Of a DNA stretch of 64,000 bases, positions 9,046 to 16,709 are shown in pieces (position 1 is the stretch's first letter; each line of letters opens with the position of its first letter). The notes beneath the pieces are model-generated. The model was not told where the DNA came from and did no database searches. It worked only from the letters and a program-made list of their open reading frames with translations. The translations under genes and the position numbers were made by a program. Source of the DNA: Duganella sp. sic0402 (lineage in GTDB: Bacteria > Pseudomonadota > Gammaproteobacteria > Burkholderiales > Burkholderiaceae_D); the NCBI RefSeq assembly GCF_019219065.1, contig NZ_JAHUWK010000003.1, forward strand, positions 124,001-188,000, in the 5' to 3' direction.

Positions 9046-9937
9046 CAACCTGATACGCCTGTTCATCGACGCCGCGCAGCTGGGCAGCTTTTCCGCTGCC
9101 GGCCGCAAGCAGGGCTTGTCGCCAGCGGCGGCCAGCGCCAGCATCCAGCGGCTGGAAGCATCGCTGCAGGTGAAGCTGTTCGAGCGCACCACGCGCCAGC
9201 TGCGGCTGACCGAGGAAGGCCGCTTGTACCGCCACTTCAGCGAACAGGCGCTGGCGCTGATGAGCGAAGCGGAAACCAACCTGCAAGCGGGCACCGGCAG
9301 CGTACGCGGCGTGGTCAAGATTTCGGCGCCGTCCGACCTGGGCCGCAATGTGCTGATGCCGATGCTGGACGAGTTTCGCGCCCGCCATCCAGAGATCCAG
9401 TATGCGCTGACGCTGAGCGGCAACGCCTCCAATATGGTGCAGGACGATCCGGACCTGGTGCTGCGCTACGGCCAGCTGGCCGGCAGCGACATGGTGACGC
9501 GCGTGCTGGCGCCCAGCCGGCGCGTGGTATGCGCGGCGCCGTCGCTGATTGCCCGCGATGGCGGCCCCGCCACGCCGGAGGACCTGGCAGACCTGCCGAC
9601 GCTGGTGCTGGTAACGGCCATGGGCGCGATGCAGGAGTGGCGCTATTACAGCAACGATGAAGCGGACGAGCGCCGCTCGGTGCGCTTGCGGCGCGGCCAG
9701 CAAAGCAATGACGGTGAGATTTTGCGCAAATGGGCCATCGCCGGCCAGGGCTATGCTTACAAGGCGATACTGGATATTTCGGATGACCTGCGCTGCGGCA
9801 GGCTGGCGACGGTGCTGGATGAATACTTCACCGACAGCGAGCCGCTGACGCTGCTGTACCACCGCGACCGCTATCAGCCGCCGCGCGTGGCGCTGCTGAT
9901 CGCGTATCTGCAACGGCGTTTTGCCGAGCTGGCGTAG
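9038..9937 (+). CDS. LysR-family transcriptional regulator, efflux-linked
   Basis: 299-residue LTTR. The N-terminal helix-turn-helix (LGSFSAAGRKQGLSPAAASASIQRLEASL) and the linker LFERTTRQLRLTEEGR are clear, followed by a CrgA-like effector domain. Its ATG lies within the last codons of the HlyD gene, so it belongs to the same operon. This operon therefore encodes two different regulators, MarR second and LysR last. In E. coli the aae operon is controlled by the LysR-type AaeR, which suggests this protein is the ligand-responsive activator. Confidence 0.92.
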   Translation: MDSNLIRLFIDAAQLGSFSAAGRKQGLSPAAASASIQRLEASLQVKLFERTTRQLRLTEEGRLYRHFSEQALALMSEAETNLQAGTGSVRGVVKISAPSDLGRNVLMPMLDEFRARHPEIQYALTLSGNASNMVQDDPDLVLRYGQLAGSDMVTRVLAPSRRVVCAAPSLIARDGGPATPEDLADLPTLVLVTAMGAMQEWRYYSNDEADERRSVRLRRGQQSNDGEILRKWAIAGQGYAYKAILDISDDLRCGRLATVLDEYFTDSEPLTLLYHRDRYQPPRVALLIAYLQRRFAELA

Positions 9938-9979
9938 ACCGCAGCAGCGCAGCGCCCCGTCCTCGTTGCGCTGACCGGC

Positions 9980-10726
9980 TTACCGGGCGCCTCCGGCGTC
10001 GAGTATGGCGCCGCTGACATAAGACGACTGTGGATTCAGCAGCCACAAGATCGTCTCAGCAATCTCCTCCGGCTGGCCGCCACGTCCCAGCGGCACCGTA
10101 GACGCCAGCTTGTTGACGCGGTCCGCATCGCCGCCGCTGGCATGGATATCGGTGTAGACAATCCCCGGCCGCACGCAGTTGACGCGGATGCCCTCTGGCC
10201 CGACTTCCTTCGACAGTCCCAGCGTGAACACATCGATCGCCCCCTTGCTGGCCGCGTAATCGACATAGACATTGCCAGCGCCATGGCGCGACGCGCCCGA
10301 CGAGACGTTGACGATGCCGCCGCCCTGCCCGCCACGCGCGGTGGACATGCGCCGCACCGCTTCGCGGCTGCACAGGAAGTAGCTGAGTACATTGGTGGTC
10401 AGCACACGCTGCAAGCGCTCGGCCGACATATCGGCCAACTGCCCTTGCTGCTCCAGCACGCCAACGTTGTTGACCAGTGCCGTCAACGGCCCCAGTTCTT
10501 CGTCGATGCTGCTGAACAGGCGCAGCACGTCGGCCTCGACGCCAACGTCAGCCTGCACGGCGATGGCTTCGCCGCCCTCGCCCGCAATCTGCGCGCGCAG
10601 ACGCTCGGCCGCTGCGGCATTGCTGTGATAGTTGATGCAGACCGCGTAGCCGCGGCGGCTGGCCAGCAGCGCGGTGGCCGCGCCAATACCGCGGCTGCTG
10701 CCGGTCACCAGAAGCACTTGCTTCAT
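9980..10726 (-). CDS. SDR-family oxidoreductase
   Basis: 248-residue short-chain dehydrogenase/reductase of the classical type. The dinucleotide-binding TGSSRGIG sits at residues 8-15, the NNVG motif (usually NNAG) near residue 87, and the catalytic Ser plus YxxxK (YAASK) in the middle, followed by RVNCVRPGIVYTDIH. It resembles putative sugar or 3-oxoacyl reductases; the substrate is not determinable. It is the last gene of a minus-strand group after dsbA and a small membrane protein, with a 3-base gap to the latter. Confidence 0.9.
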   Translation of the reverse strand: MKQVLLVTGSSRGIGAATALLASRRGYAVCINYHSNAAAAERLRAQIAGEGGEAIAVQADVGVEADVLRLFSSIDEELGPLTALVNNVGVLEQQGQLADMSAERLQRVLTTNVLSYFLCSREAVRRMSTARGGQGGGIVNVSSGASRHGAGNVYVDYAASKGAIDVFTLGLSKEVGPEGIRVNCVRPGIVYTDIHASGGDADRVNKLASTVPLGRGGQPEEIAETILWLLNPQSSYVSGAILDAGGAR

Positions 10727-10729
10727 CGC

Positions 10730-11062
10730 TTACTTCTCCGGACTCAGATTGGACATCGCGTAGGTCAAGTGCTGCCACCAATGCTCGCGCGACTGCACGC
10801 TGCTCAGGCACTTTTTGTCCAGCTCCGTCTTGAAGACCGGATCGCGGCACTGCTTGCTGATCAGCGCATTGCGCTGGTTCTCGGCATTCACCAGCGCGAT
10901 GCCCATCCAGAAGATCAGGCCCATGAAAACAATCACCAGGCTCCAGGCCAGATGATTGATATGCGACCATTCAAACAAAGTCTCCAGCGCAGGCGAAGAC
11001 TCCTTGTAAATCTTCATAACCTGGCCTTCGGCCTCTTCTCGCTCATTGCGCGGGAATTTCAT
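10730..11062 (-). CDS. Small single-pass membrane protein, unknown function
   Basis: 110 residues with one clear transmembrane segment (LAWSLVIVFMGLIFWMGIAL, about residues 38-57), a charged N-terminus and a C-terminal part with two Cys residues. It has no recognised family signature. It lies 22 bases after dsbA and 3 bases before the SDR gene, so the three genes probably form one transcript. The two Cys residues, if periplasmic, could be DsbA substrates, but topology is not established. An alternative start at the internal Met16 is possible. Confidence 0.7.
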   Translation of the reverse strand: MKFPRNEREEAEGQVMKIYKESSPALETLFEWSHINHLAWSLVIVFMGLIFWMGIALVNAENQRNALISKQCRDPVFKTELDKKCLSSVQSREHWWQHLTYAMSNLSPEK

Positions 11063-11084
11063 TGTCTTATCCGTCCTTCCTTGA

Positions 11085-11741
11085 TTACTTCTTTGCGGCG
11101 CGTTCCTGCAGCGACTTGGCCACCAGGCTGTCCACCACCGCGAACATGGCTTTGTGTGCGTCTGCCGGCGAACTCAGTCCGTGCCCTGCCACCGCCGGCG
11201 AGGTGGTGTAGCGGCCGTCAATGACCAATGCTGGCACACTGTCCAGTTTATACTGCGCCGCCACCTGTTGCGCGCGTTTCAGTTTAGTCTGTACGCCGAA
11301 AGAATTGAAGGCCGCCTGGTATTTGGCTTTATCCACGCCGTTTTTCACCACGAAATCCAGCAGCGCCTGATCGGTATTCAGGCGGTTGCGGTCGACGTGG
11401 ATGGCGTGGAAGATTTTCTCATGCAGATGGGTGATGTTCAGCGCCTCCAGCGTGTAGAAGGCGTGGGCTTGCGCATCGTCGCCCATGTGCATGCGGCGGA
11501 ATACCACTTTATCGCTATTTTTCTTGAGCCAGTCGGTCAGCAGCGGGTCCAGCACATTGCAGTGCGGGCAGTGGTACATGAAGAATTCCAGCACCTCGAC
11601 TTTTTTGCCGGTGTCAGGACGCGGTCCGCTGACGCTGTTGTAATCCAGGCCATCCTTGAAGTCGGCGGCGGAAGCGCCGGCGGCAGCGGCCATAAAAGCA
11701 ACGCTGGCGATCAGGGGGCGCAGCAGGTTCAGGAAACGCAT
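11085..11741 (-). CDS. dsbA: Thiol:disulfide interchange protein DsbA
   Basis: 218-residue periplasmic oxidoreductase that introduces disulfides into exported proteins. The signal peptide ends near residue 25 (GASA-A). The thioredoxin-like active site CPHC is at residues 58-61 within the EFFMYHCPHC context, with the cis-Pro loop (DSVPALVIDG) near residue 170. Length and motif match betaproteobacterial DsbA/TlpA-type proteins. AAGGATAG is placed well before the ATG. DsbB is not in this window. Confidence 0.95.
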   Translation of the reverse strand: MRFLNLLRPLIASVAFMAAAAGASAADFKDGLDYNSVSGPRPDTGKKVEVLEFFMYHCPHCNVLDPLLTDWLKKNSDKVVFRRMHMGDDAQAHAFYTLEALNITHLHEKIFHAIHVDRNRLNTDQALLDFVVKNGVDKAKYQAAFNSFGVQTKLKRAQQVAAQYKLDSVPALVIDGRYTTSPAVAGHGLSSPADAHKAMFAVVDSLVAKSLQERAAKK

Positions 11742-11829
11742 AACTATCCTTCAAGTGTGAGATGAACGCGGGGAGATTACCACTTTTCCCCGGTTTCGGC
11801 CTAGCGGCCAAGTTGCTTCTAAGCTGCTT

Positions 11830-12705
11830 TTAAGGGCGCCGGCGGCGCGCCTGGTCCAGTTTCTCACACAGCACGGCAACGCCGTCGGCGATGCGCGGCG
11901 TGGCGCGCACCAGCAGCTCGCTGTCCAGCATGAACAGATTGCCGCGCTGGACCGCTTGCAAGCCGGTGTAGGGCTTCCAGATGCCGATGCCGGCCTGGCC
12001 GTCATGCTGCTCGCCGCCGATGATGGCTTCCGGATTCTCCTGCAATACCGCCTCGGTGCTGACCGATGGCGCAGTCACCTTCAGGCCGGCGAAGATATTG
12101 CGTCCACCGCAGGTACGCAGCGCGTCGGTGACGATATGCTCGCCGTTGAGTGTGAACAGCGGCTTTTCCCATATCTGGTAGAACACCCGCACCGGCGCGC
12201 GCTGAGCATAGCTGGCGGACAGCTTGCCGATCTTCTGGCGATAGTCGCGCGCAGCGGCTTGCGCAACCGCGTCGCTGCCCAGCAGTTGGCCCAGGCGGGT
12301 CAGGCTGGTGGCGACGTCGTCGAGTTTTTTCGGCTCGCTGTAGAAGATCGGGATGCCCAGGCTTTGCAGCTGCGCCAGCTGGCGCTCGGTATTCCCGGTT
12401 TTCCATACTACCAGCAGGTCCGGACGCAGCGCCAGCAGGCGCTCCATGTCGATCTGCGCGTTGGTGCCGATCACCGGCAGGCGCTTGGCCGCTTCCGGAT
12501 AGTCGCTGTAGTTCATCGCGCCAACCACGCGCTCGCCGCCACCGGCTGCGAACAGCAGTTCGGTGATGTGCGGCGCGGTCGAGATCACCCGCTGCGCCGG
12601 CTTGGCCAGCGTGACGCGGTTGCCGGCGTCGTCCTGCACCGTGATCGCCGCATGCGCCGCCGTGCATGCGCCGGCCAGCGCCAGCATCAAGGCAAGGCTG
12701 CGCAT
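11830..12705 (-). CDS. BtuF-like cobalamin/metal-chelate binding protein
   Basis: 291-residue periplasmic substrate-binding protein of ABC importer cluster 8 (BtuF/FhuD/FepB type). A signal peptide ends about residue 19, followed by the PAQRVISTAPHITELLFAAG block, MNYSDYPEAAKRLPVIG and RPDLLVVWKTGN, all typical of BtuF-like proteins; the long rigid helix between the two lobes is visible around residue 110. The start overlaps the TonB receptor stop by one base (TGATG), so the pair is co-expressed. This supports a role in taking a chelate, probably cobalamin, from the receptor. No permease or ATPase gene is adjacent. Confidence 0.85.
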   Translation of the reverse strand: MRSLALMLALAGACTAAHAAITVQDDAGNRVTLAKPAQRVISTAPHITELLFAAGGGERVVGAMNYSDYPEAAKRLPVIGTNAQIDMERLLALRPDLLVVWKTGNTERQLAQLQSLGIPIFYSEPKKLDDVATSLTRLGQLLGSDAVAQAAARDYRQKIGKLSASYAQRAPVRVFYQIWEKPLFTLNGEHIVTDALRTCGGRNIFAGLKVTAPSVSTEAVLQENPEAIIGGEQHDGQAGIGIWKPYTGLQAVQRGNLFMLDSELLVRATPRIADGVAVLCEKLDQARRRRP

Positions 12706-14681
12706 CAGAAACTGTAGCGCGCCGAAAGCTTCAGCTGGCGGCCGTTGGATGGATAGATGCCGGCCTTGCAGCCGAAGGCTTGCGAGAAGTAGTTTTTATC
12801 CGCCAGGTTCTGGCCGGACACTGCCCATTCCCACTGGCCGAAGGTGCGCGCATAGCGCGCATCCAGCGTGGTGTAGGAAGGCATCTGGCCCGCGCAGTCG
12901 TTGGCGAAGTCGGCGCCATAGCGCTGCTTGTCGGTCCATTGCACGCCCACGTCGGCGGTCTGGCTGGCACCGGTCCAGGCCACACGCGCGCTCAGCGTAT
13001 TTTTCGGCACCAGCACCATCTCCTTGCCGTCGTTGACGCCGTCGCGGAACTTGGCCTGTACGTGCTGGTAATGCGCGTTGACCGCCCATGCTGCGTTGAT
13101 CCTGTGCTCCGCATCCAGCTCGAAGCCCTGGCGACGGCTTGGATCGAGATTGGTGTTGGCACCCCAGCCGAAGTTCGCCGTTGGATCGAAGAAGATTTCA
13201 TTAGTCAGGTTGTGACGGAACAAGCGCGCCGTGATTTTCTGCGTGGCGCTGGCGTAGCTCAGGCCCAGCTCCGCGTCGTGCGACTGCTGCGCCGCCAGCG
13301 GTTTGTTGAACAACGGCGTGTAGGAGTCCTCTTCCGAGGTCGCGACGCGGAAGCTCTGCCCCAGCTTGCCGAATACCGTCACATTTGCAACCGGCATATA
13401 GCTGGCTTGCAGTTCCCACGCATTGAGCGCCTGCTTGGCGTCGTAGGCAGCGAAGGTCAGCGGATCGGCGTAATCCTTGTCGAAGATTTCGCGGCGCACG
13501 CCGGCCGAGATGCGGCCCTCATGCGCTGGATCGAAGCGCAGTTCGTCGCGCAGGTATAGCGCTTTGGATTTCTGCTCGGCGTCGGCAGCGGAGAAGCCAG
13601 AGGCGGTGGTGCGCTCCCACTTGGTGAGGTCGACGCCGGCCACCAGTTCATTAACCATGCCCTTGATGGCGCCCAGCTTGCGCACGCGCGGCGAGAACTG
13701 CCACTGCTTGCTGTCGTAGGTAGCAGGCGACGGCACGCCGTCGTAGAAGTAGGTCGACTCCACCGTCTTCTTGCGATACGACAGATCAGCGGCGATATCG
13801 TGGCCGTACAGGCGGCGCTGGCCAAAGACGGTCAGGCGGTCGCTGTCGAGCGAGCCATAGTCATTCGGCGTCAAGGTCTGGCGTGGGTAGGCTGTAAACT
13901 GCGCTTCTTTCAGCGCGCCGGCAAATTGCATCTCCTGGCGCGCGCCCTCATAGCGGAAGCCGACGCGATCAAACTGGCTGGCAAACCATTGCGCGCCGCC
14001 GCTGAAGTGGGTTTGCTTGAATTCGTTGTTGTCGCGGTAGTTGTCGGTGCGCTGGGTGCCCAGCGTTGCGTCGGCAGCGAAGTTATCCCAGGCTTGCGCG
14101 CCGGACAGGCGCACTTCACCAGCGTTGAACTGGCCGCCTTCAACGAACATGCTGGCGCTGCGGCTGTTGGCCTGCGGACGCCTGGTGACGATGTTGATCA
14201 CACCGCCGGTGGCGCCGCCGCCATACAGCACGCTGGCGCCGCCGCGCGTGATTTCAATCCGCTCCACCGTGTCGATCGGGATGGTCGACAGCACCGCGTT
14301 GCTGAGTTCATTCTCAGACAGGCGCACGCCATCCAGCACGATCACCAGATTCTGGCTGCTGTTGGTGCCGAAGCCGCGCAGATCCAGGCCGAAGTCCGGG
14401 CTGCCGTCCAGCGACTGGCGGCCATACACGCCGCCGACCTTGCGGATGGCCGCGTTGACGTCATTCGCGCCAGCACGGCGGATCTCGTCGGCGCTGATGA
14501 TGATCGCGCCAACCGGCGCCAGCGACGGCTCGGCGTCGAAGCGCGCGCCGGTCACGCTAATCGACGCCAGCGCCTGGCCGGCTTGCGCCACATCGGCTTC
14601 TTCAGCGTGGATCGCGGGCGCGGCAAAGCACAGAGAGACGGCGGCAGCCAGCAGGCGCGGACGGAATGCGGAGGAATTCAT
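12705..14681 (-). CDS. TonB-dependent receptor, BtuB-like
   Basis: 658-residue outer membrane receptor. After a signal peptide (about 26 residues) a TonB-box-like ISVTGARF segment precedes the plug domain (DEIRRAGANDVNAAIRKVGG, LVIVLDGVRLSENE, IEITRGGASVLYGGGATGGVINI). The rest is a beta-barrel ending in the aromatic C-terminus RYSF. ATG 14681 is preferred to an upstream in-frame start at 14732 because it begins a proper signal peptide. A TATAAT -10-like sequence reads on the minus strand at 14731-14736. Coupling to the BtuF-like gene suggests a cobalamin-type ligand, but the family also serves heme and siderophores. Confidence 0.85.
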   Translation of the reverse strand: MNSSAFRPRLLAAAVSLCFAAPAIHAEEADVAQAGQALASISVTGARFDAEPSLAPVGAIIISADEIRRAGANDVNAAIRKVGGVYGRQSLDGSPDFGLDLRGFGTNSSQNLVIVLDGVRLSENELSNAVLSTIPIDTVERIEITRGGASVLYGGGATGGVINIVTRRPQANSRSASMFVEGGQFNAGEVRLSGAQAWDNFAADATLGTQRTDNYRDNNEFKQTHFSGGAQWFASQFDRVGFRYEGARQEMQFAGALKEAQFTAYPRQTLTPNDYGSLDSDRLTVFGQRRLYGHDIAADLSYRKKTVESTYFYDGVPSPATYDSKQWQFSPRVRKLGAIKGMVNELVAGVDLTKWERTTASGFSAADAEQKSKALYLRDELRFDPAHEGRISAGVRREIFDKDYADPLTFAAYDAKQALNAWELQASYMPVANVTVFGKLGQSFRVATSEEDSYTPLFNKPLAAQQSHDAELGLSYASATQKITARLFRHNLTNEIFFDPTANFGWGANTNLDPSRRQGFELDAEHRINAAWAVNAHYQHVQAKFRDGVNDGKEMVLVPKNTLSARVAWTGASQTADVGVQWTDKQRYGADFANDCAGQMPSYTTLDARYARTFGQWEWAVSGQNLADKNYFSQAFGCKAGIYPSNGRQLKLSARYSF

Positions 14682-14838
14682 GTTGTATCGTTTTCTAAGC
14701 GGGCAGGAAGCATGCGGGAGGCGTCGCAACATTATACGCTCGGCAAGGTCATTCAGTTTTTGGATATGATCTATCTATATTTACTGCATTGATTACGCAA
14801 CTATGAGTCCCTATAGTAAAGGCTGAAAGGAACTCACA

Positions 14839-15633
14839 ATGAAGCTACCTACTTATTTTCTGTCCCACGGCGGCGGCCCCTGGCCGTTCATGATGGACCA
14901 GGTCGGCCACCTGTACGGCAAGCTGGACGCCGCGCTGCGCGATATCCCGCGCCAGCTCGGCGTTACGCCGAAAGCGCTGCTGGTGATTACCGCGCACTGG
15001 GAGGGACGCGATTTCATGCTGTCGTCGTCGCCGAAACCGCCGATGATTTATGACTATGGCGGCTTCCCGCCGCATACCTATGAGGTGCAGTATCCGGCGC
15101 CGGGTTCGCCGGAGCTGGCAACGCAGGTGCGCGGTTTGCTGGAAGCCGGCGGCGTGCATGCGGTGCTGGATGGCCAGCGTGGATTTGATCATGGCACTTT
15201 TAGTGCGCTGTATCCGGTGTATCCGCAGGCGGATGTGCCGATCGTGCAGTTGTCGCTCAAGTACGGACTGGATCCAAAGGAGCATCTGGCGGTGGGACGC
15301 TTGCTGGCGCCGTTGCGCGAGCAAGGGGTGCTGATTGTCGGCAGTGGGCTGAGTTATCACAACCTGCGCGCTTTCAACGCGGCTGGCGCGGCGGCTTCGC
15401 ACGCGTTTGATGGCTGGCTGCGCGCGACGATGGCGCTGCCAGCGGCGCAGCGTAGCGCGCAGTTGATCGATTGGGAGCAGGCGCCGGCGGCGCGCATGGC
15501 GCATCCGCGCGAAGAGCATCTGCTGCCGTTGATGGTGGTGCTGGGCGCGGCGGAAGACGAAGCCGCGACGGTGCCGTATCACGAGGACGCCTTCATGGGC
15601 GCCCTCGCGGTCAGCAGCTTCAGGCTCGGTTAG
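14839..15633 (+). CDS. Class III extradiol ring-cleavage dioxygenase (YgiD/DODA-like)
   Basis: 264-residue protein of the LigB/DODA superfamily, non-heme metal dioxygenases that cleave catechol-type rings such as DOPA. Candidate metal ligands are the His in LSHGGGPWPF near the N-terminus, the His in TAHWEG, and the FDHGTF motif; SYHNLRAF near residue 175 is another family block. RBS AAAGGAA is 7 bases before the ATG. It is convergent with ylqF and the two stop codons overlap by a few bases (15630-15633). The substrate is unknown. Confidence 0.9.
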   Translation: MKLPTYFLSHGGGPWPFMMDQVGHLYGKLDAALRDIPRQLGVTPKALLVITAHWEGRDFMLSSSPKPPMIYDYGGFPPHTYEVQYPAPGSPELATQVRGLLEAGGVHAVLDGQRGFDHGTFSALYPVYPQADVPIVQLSLKYGLDPKEHLAVGRLLAPLREQGVLIVGSGLSYHNLRAFNAAGAAASHAFDGWLRATMALPAAQRSAQLIDWEQAPAARMAHPREEHLLPLMVVLGAAEDEAATVPYHEDAFMGALAVSSFRLG

Positions 15634-16580
15634 CTACCGCGCTTGCCGTTGGCGGCGGCGCGGGCTTTTTCAGCGGCGATAGCGGCTTTCTCGGCGGCCT
15701 TGGCCGCCATTTCGGCTGCGTGCTGCTCCAGCCGTACGCCACGCGTGGCCGGCGTTTCCAGCGAGATGCGCCCCAGGATGCCGCTGCGGTAGTCGCCCAG
15801 GAAGGTGTGTGCGGCTTTTTCGTAATCCAGATCGCCCCCCTTCTGGCGGAAGCCGCGCTTGACGCCGACGCCTTCCACCACACCGATCGCGTCAAACGTT
15901 TCGATGTCCTTGAAGCCGTAGCGCGCCACCAGCAGTTCCGGGTAATGCACCAGCAGCTCGCCGGCCAGGAATTCGGCCACTTCCTCTTCAATCAGCGCAT
16001 TCGAGCCGATCGCATGGCTGGCGGCCAGCATCAGGCCGTCGCTCGGCAAGGCGATCTTCGGCCACAGCATGCCAGGCGTATCGACCAGCACCGTGTTCTT
16101 GTCCAGATACAGCTTCTGCTGCTGCTTGGTCACCGCCGGCTCGTCGCCGACTTTCGCCACGCGCTTTTTCAGCAGCGCATTCATCAGCGTCGATTTGCCG
16201 ACGTTGGGAATCCCCATGATCATGATGCGCAGCGGCTTGGTCGGCACGCCACGGTGCGGCGCCAGCTGCTTGGCCAGCTCCGGGATGCGCGCCACGTCGG
16301 CCGGTTTCTTGGTGGTCATCGCATACGCGGTCACGCCTTCCTGCGCGTTGTAATACGCGGTCCAGGCAGCGGTGGCGGCCGGATCGGCCAGGTCGATCTT
16401 GTTGAGGATCTTCAGGCACGGGCGCTGGCGGAATTTGCGCAGCTCTTCCACCATCGGGTTGGTGCTGGCTTCGGGCAGGCGCGCGTCGACCACTTCGATC
16501 ACCAGATCGGTGTTCTCCATCTGTTCCGCCGCCTTCTTCTTGGCGGCATTCATATGCCCTGGGTACCATTGTATCGACAT
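15630..16580 (-). CDS. ylqF: Ribosome biogenesis GTPase YlqF/RbgA
   Basis: 316-residue circularly permuted GTPase that assists late assembly of the large ribosomal subunit in bacteria studied. The permuted order of GTPase motifs is visible: G4 (NKIDLAD), then G1 (GIPNVGKSTLMNALL) and G3 (DTPGML). The N-terminus MSIQWYPGHMNAAKK is the usual YlqF/RbgA start. ATG 16580 is chosen over the open frame to 16685 because of this conserved N-terminus and a GAAGG ribosome site. The C-terminal tail is Ala/Lys-rich and probably disordered. Confidence 0.93.
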   Translation of the reverse strand: MSIQWYPGHMNAAKKKAAEQMENTDLVIEVVDARLPEASTNPMVEELRKFRQRPCLKILNKIDLADPAATAAWTAYYNAQEGVTAYAMTTKKPADVARIPELAKQLAPHRGVPTKPLRIMIMGIPNVGKSTLMNALLKKRVAKVGDEPAVTKQQQKLYLDKNTVLVDTPGMLWPKIALPSDGLMLAASHAIGSNALIEEEVAEFLAGELLVHYPELLVARYGFKDIETFDAIGVVEGVGVKRGFRQKGGDLDYEKAAHTFLGDYRSGILGRISLETPATRGVRLEQHAAEMAAKAAEKAAIAAEKARAAANGKRGS

Positions 16581-16709
16581 GCTCTGACCTTCAAAAACGT
16601 TCTGACAACCTGCTATTTTACCTGCTAACCGGTGCAGGATTCGTTTATCATGAGTCGCCTTTCCCTTTTCTAACCATATAAACAATATTTATCAACCGGA
16701 GTGCTGAAG

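Noticed and set aside
14682..14838. Possible cobalamin riboswitch upstream of the TonB receptor
   Set aside because: The divergent gap is only 157 bases and no GCCACTG-type B12 box or fitting stem pattern was seen.
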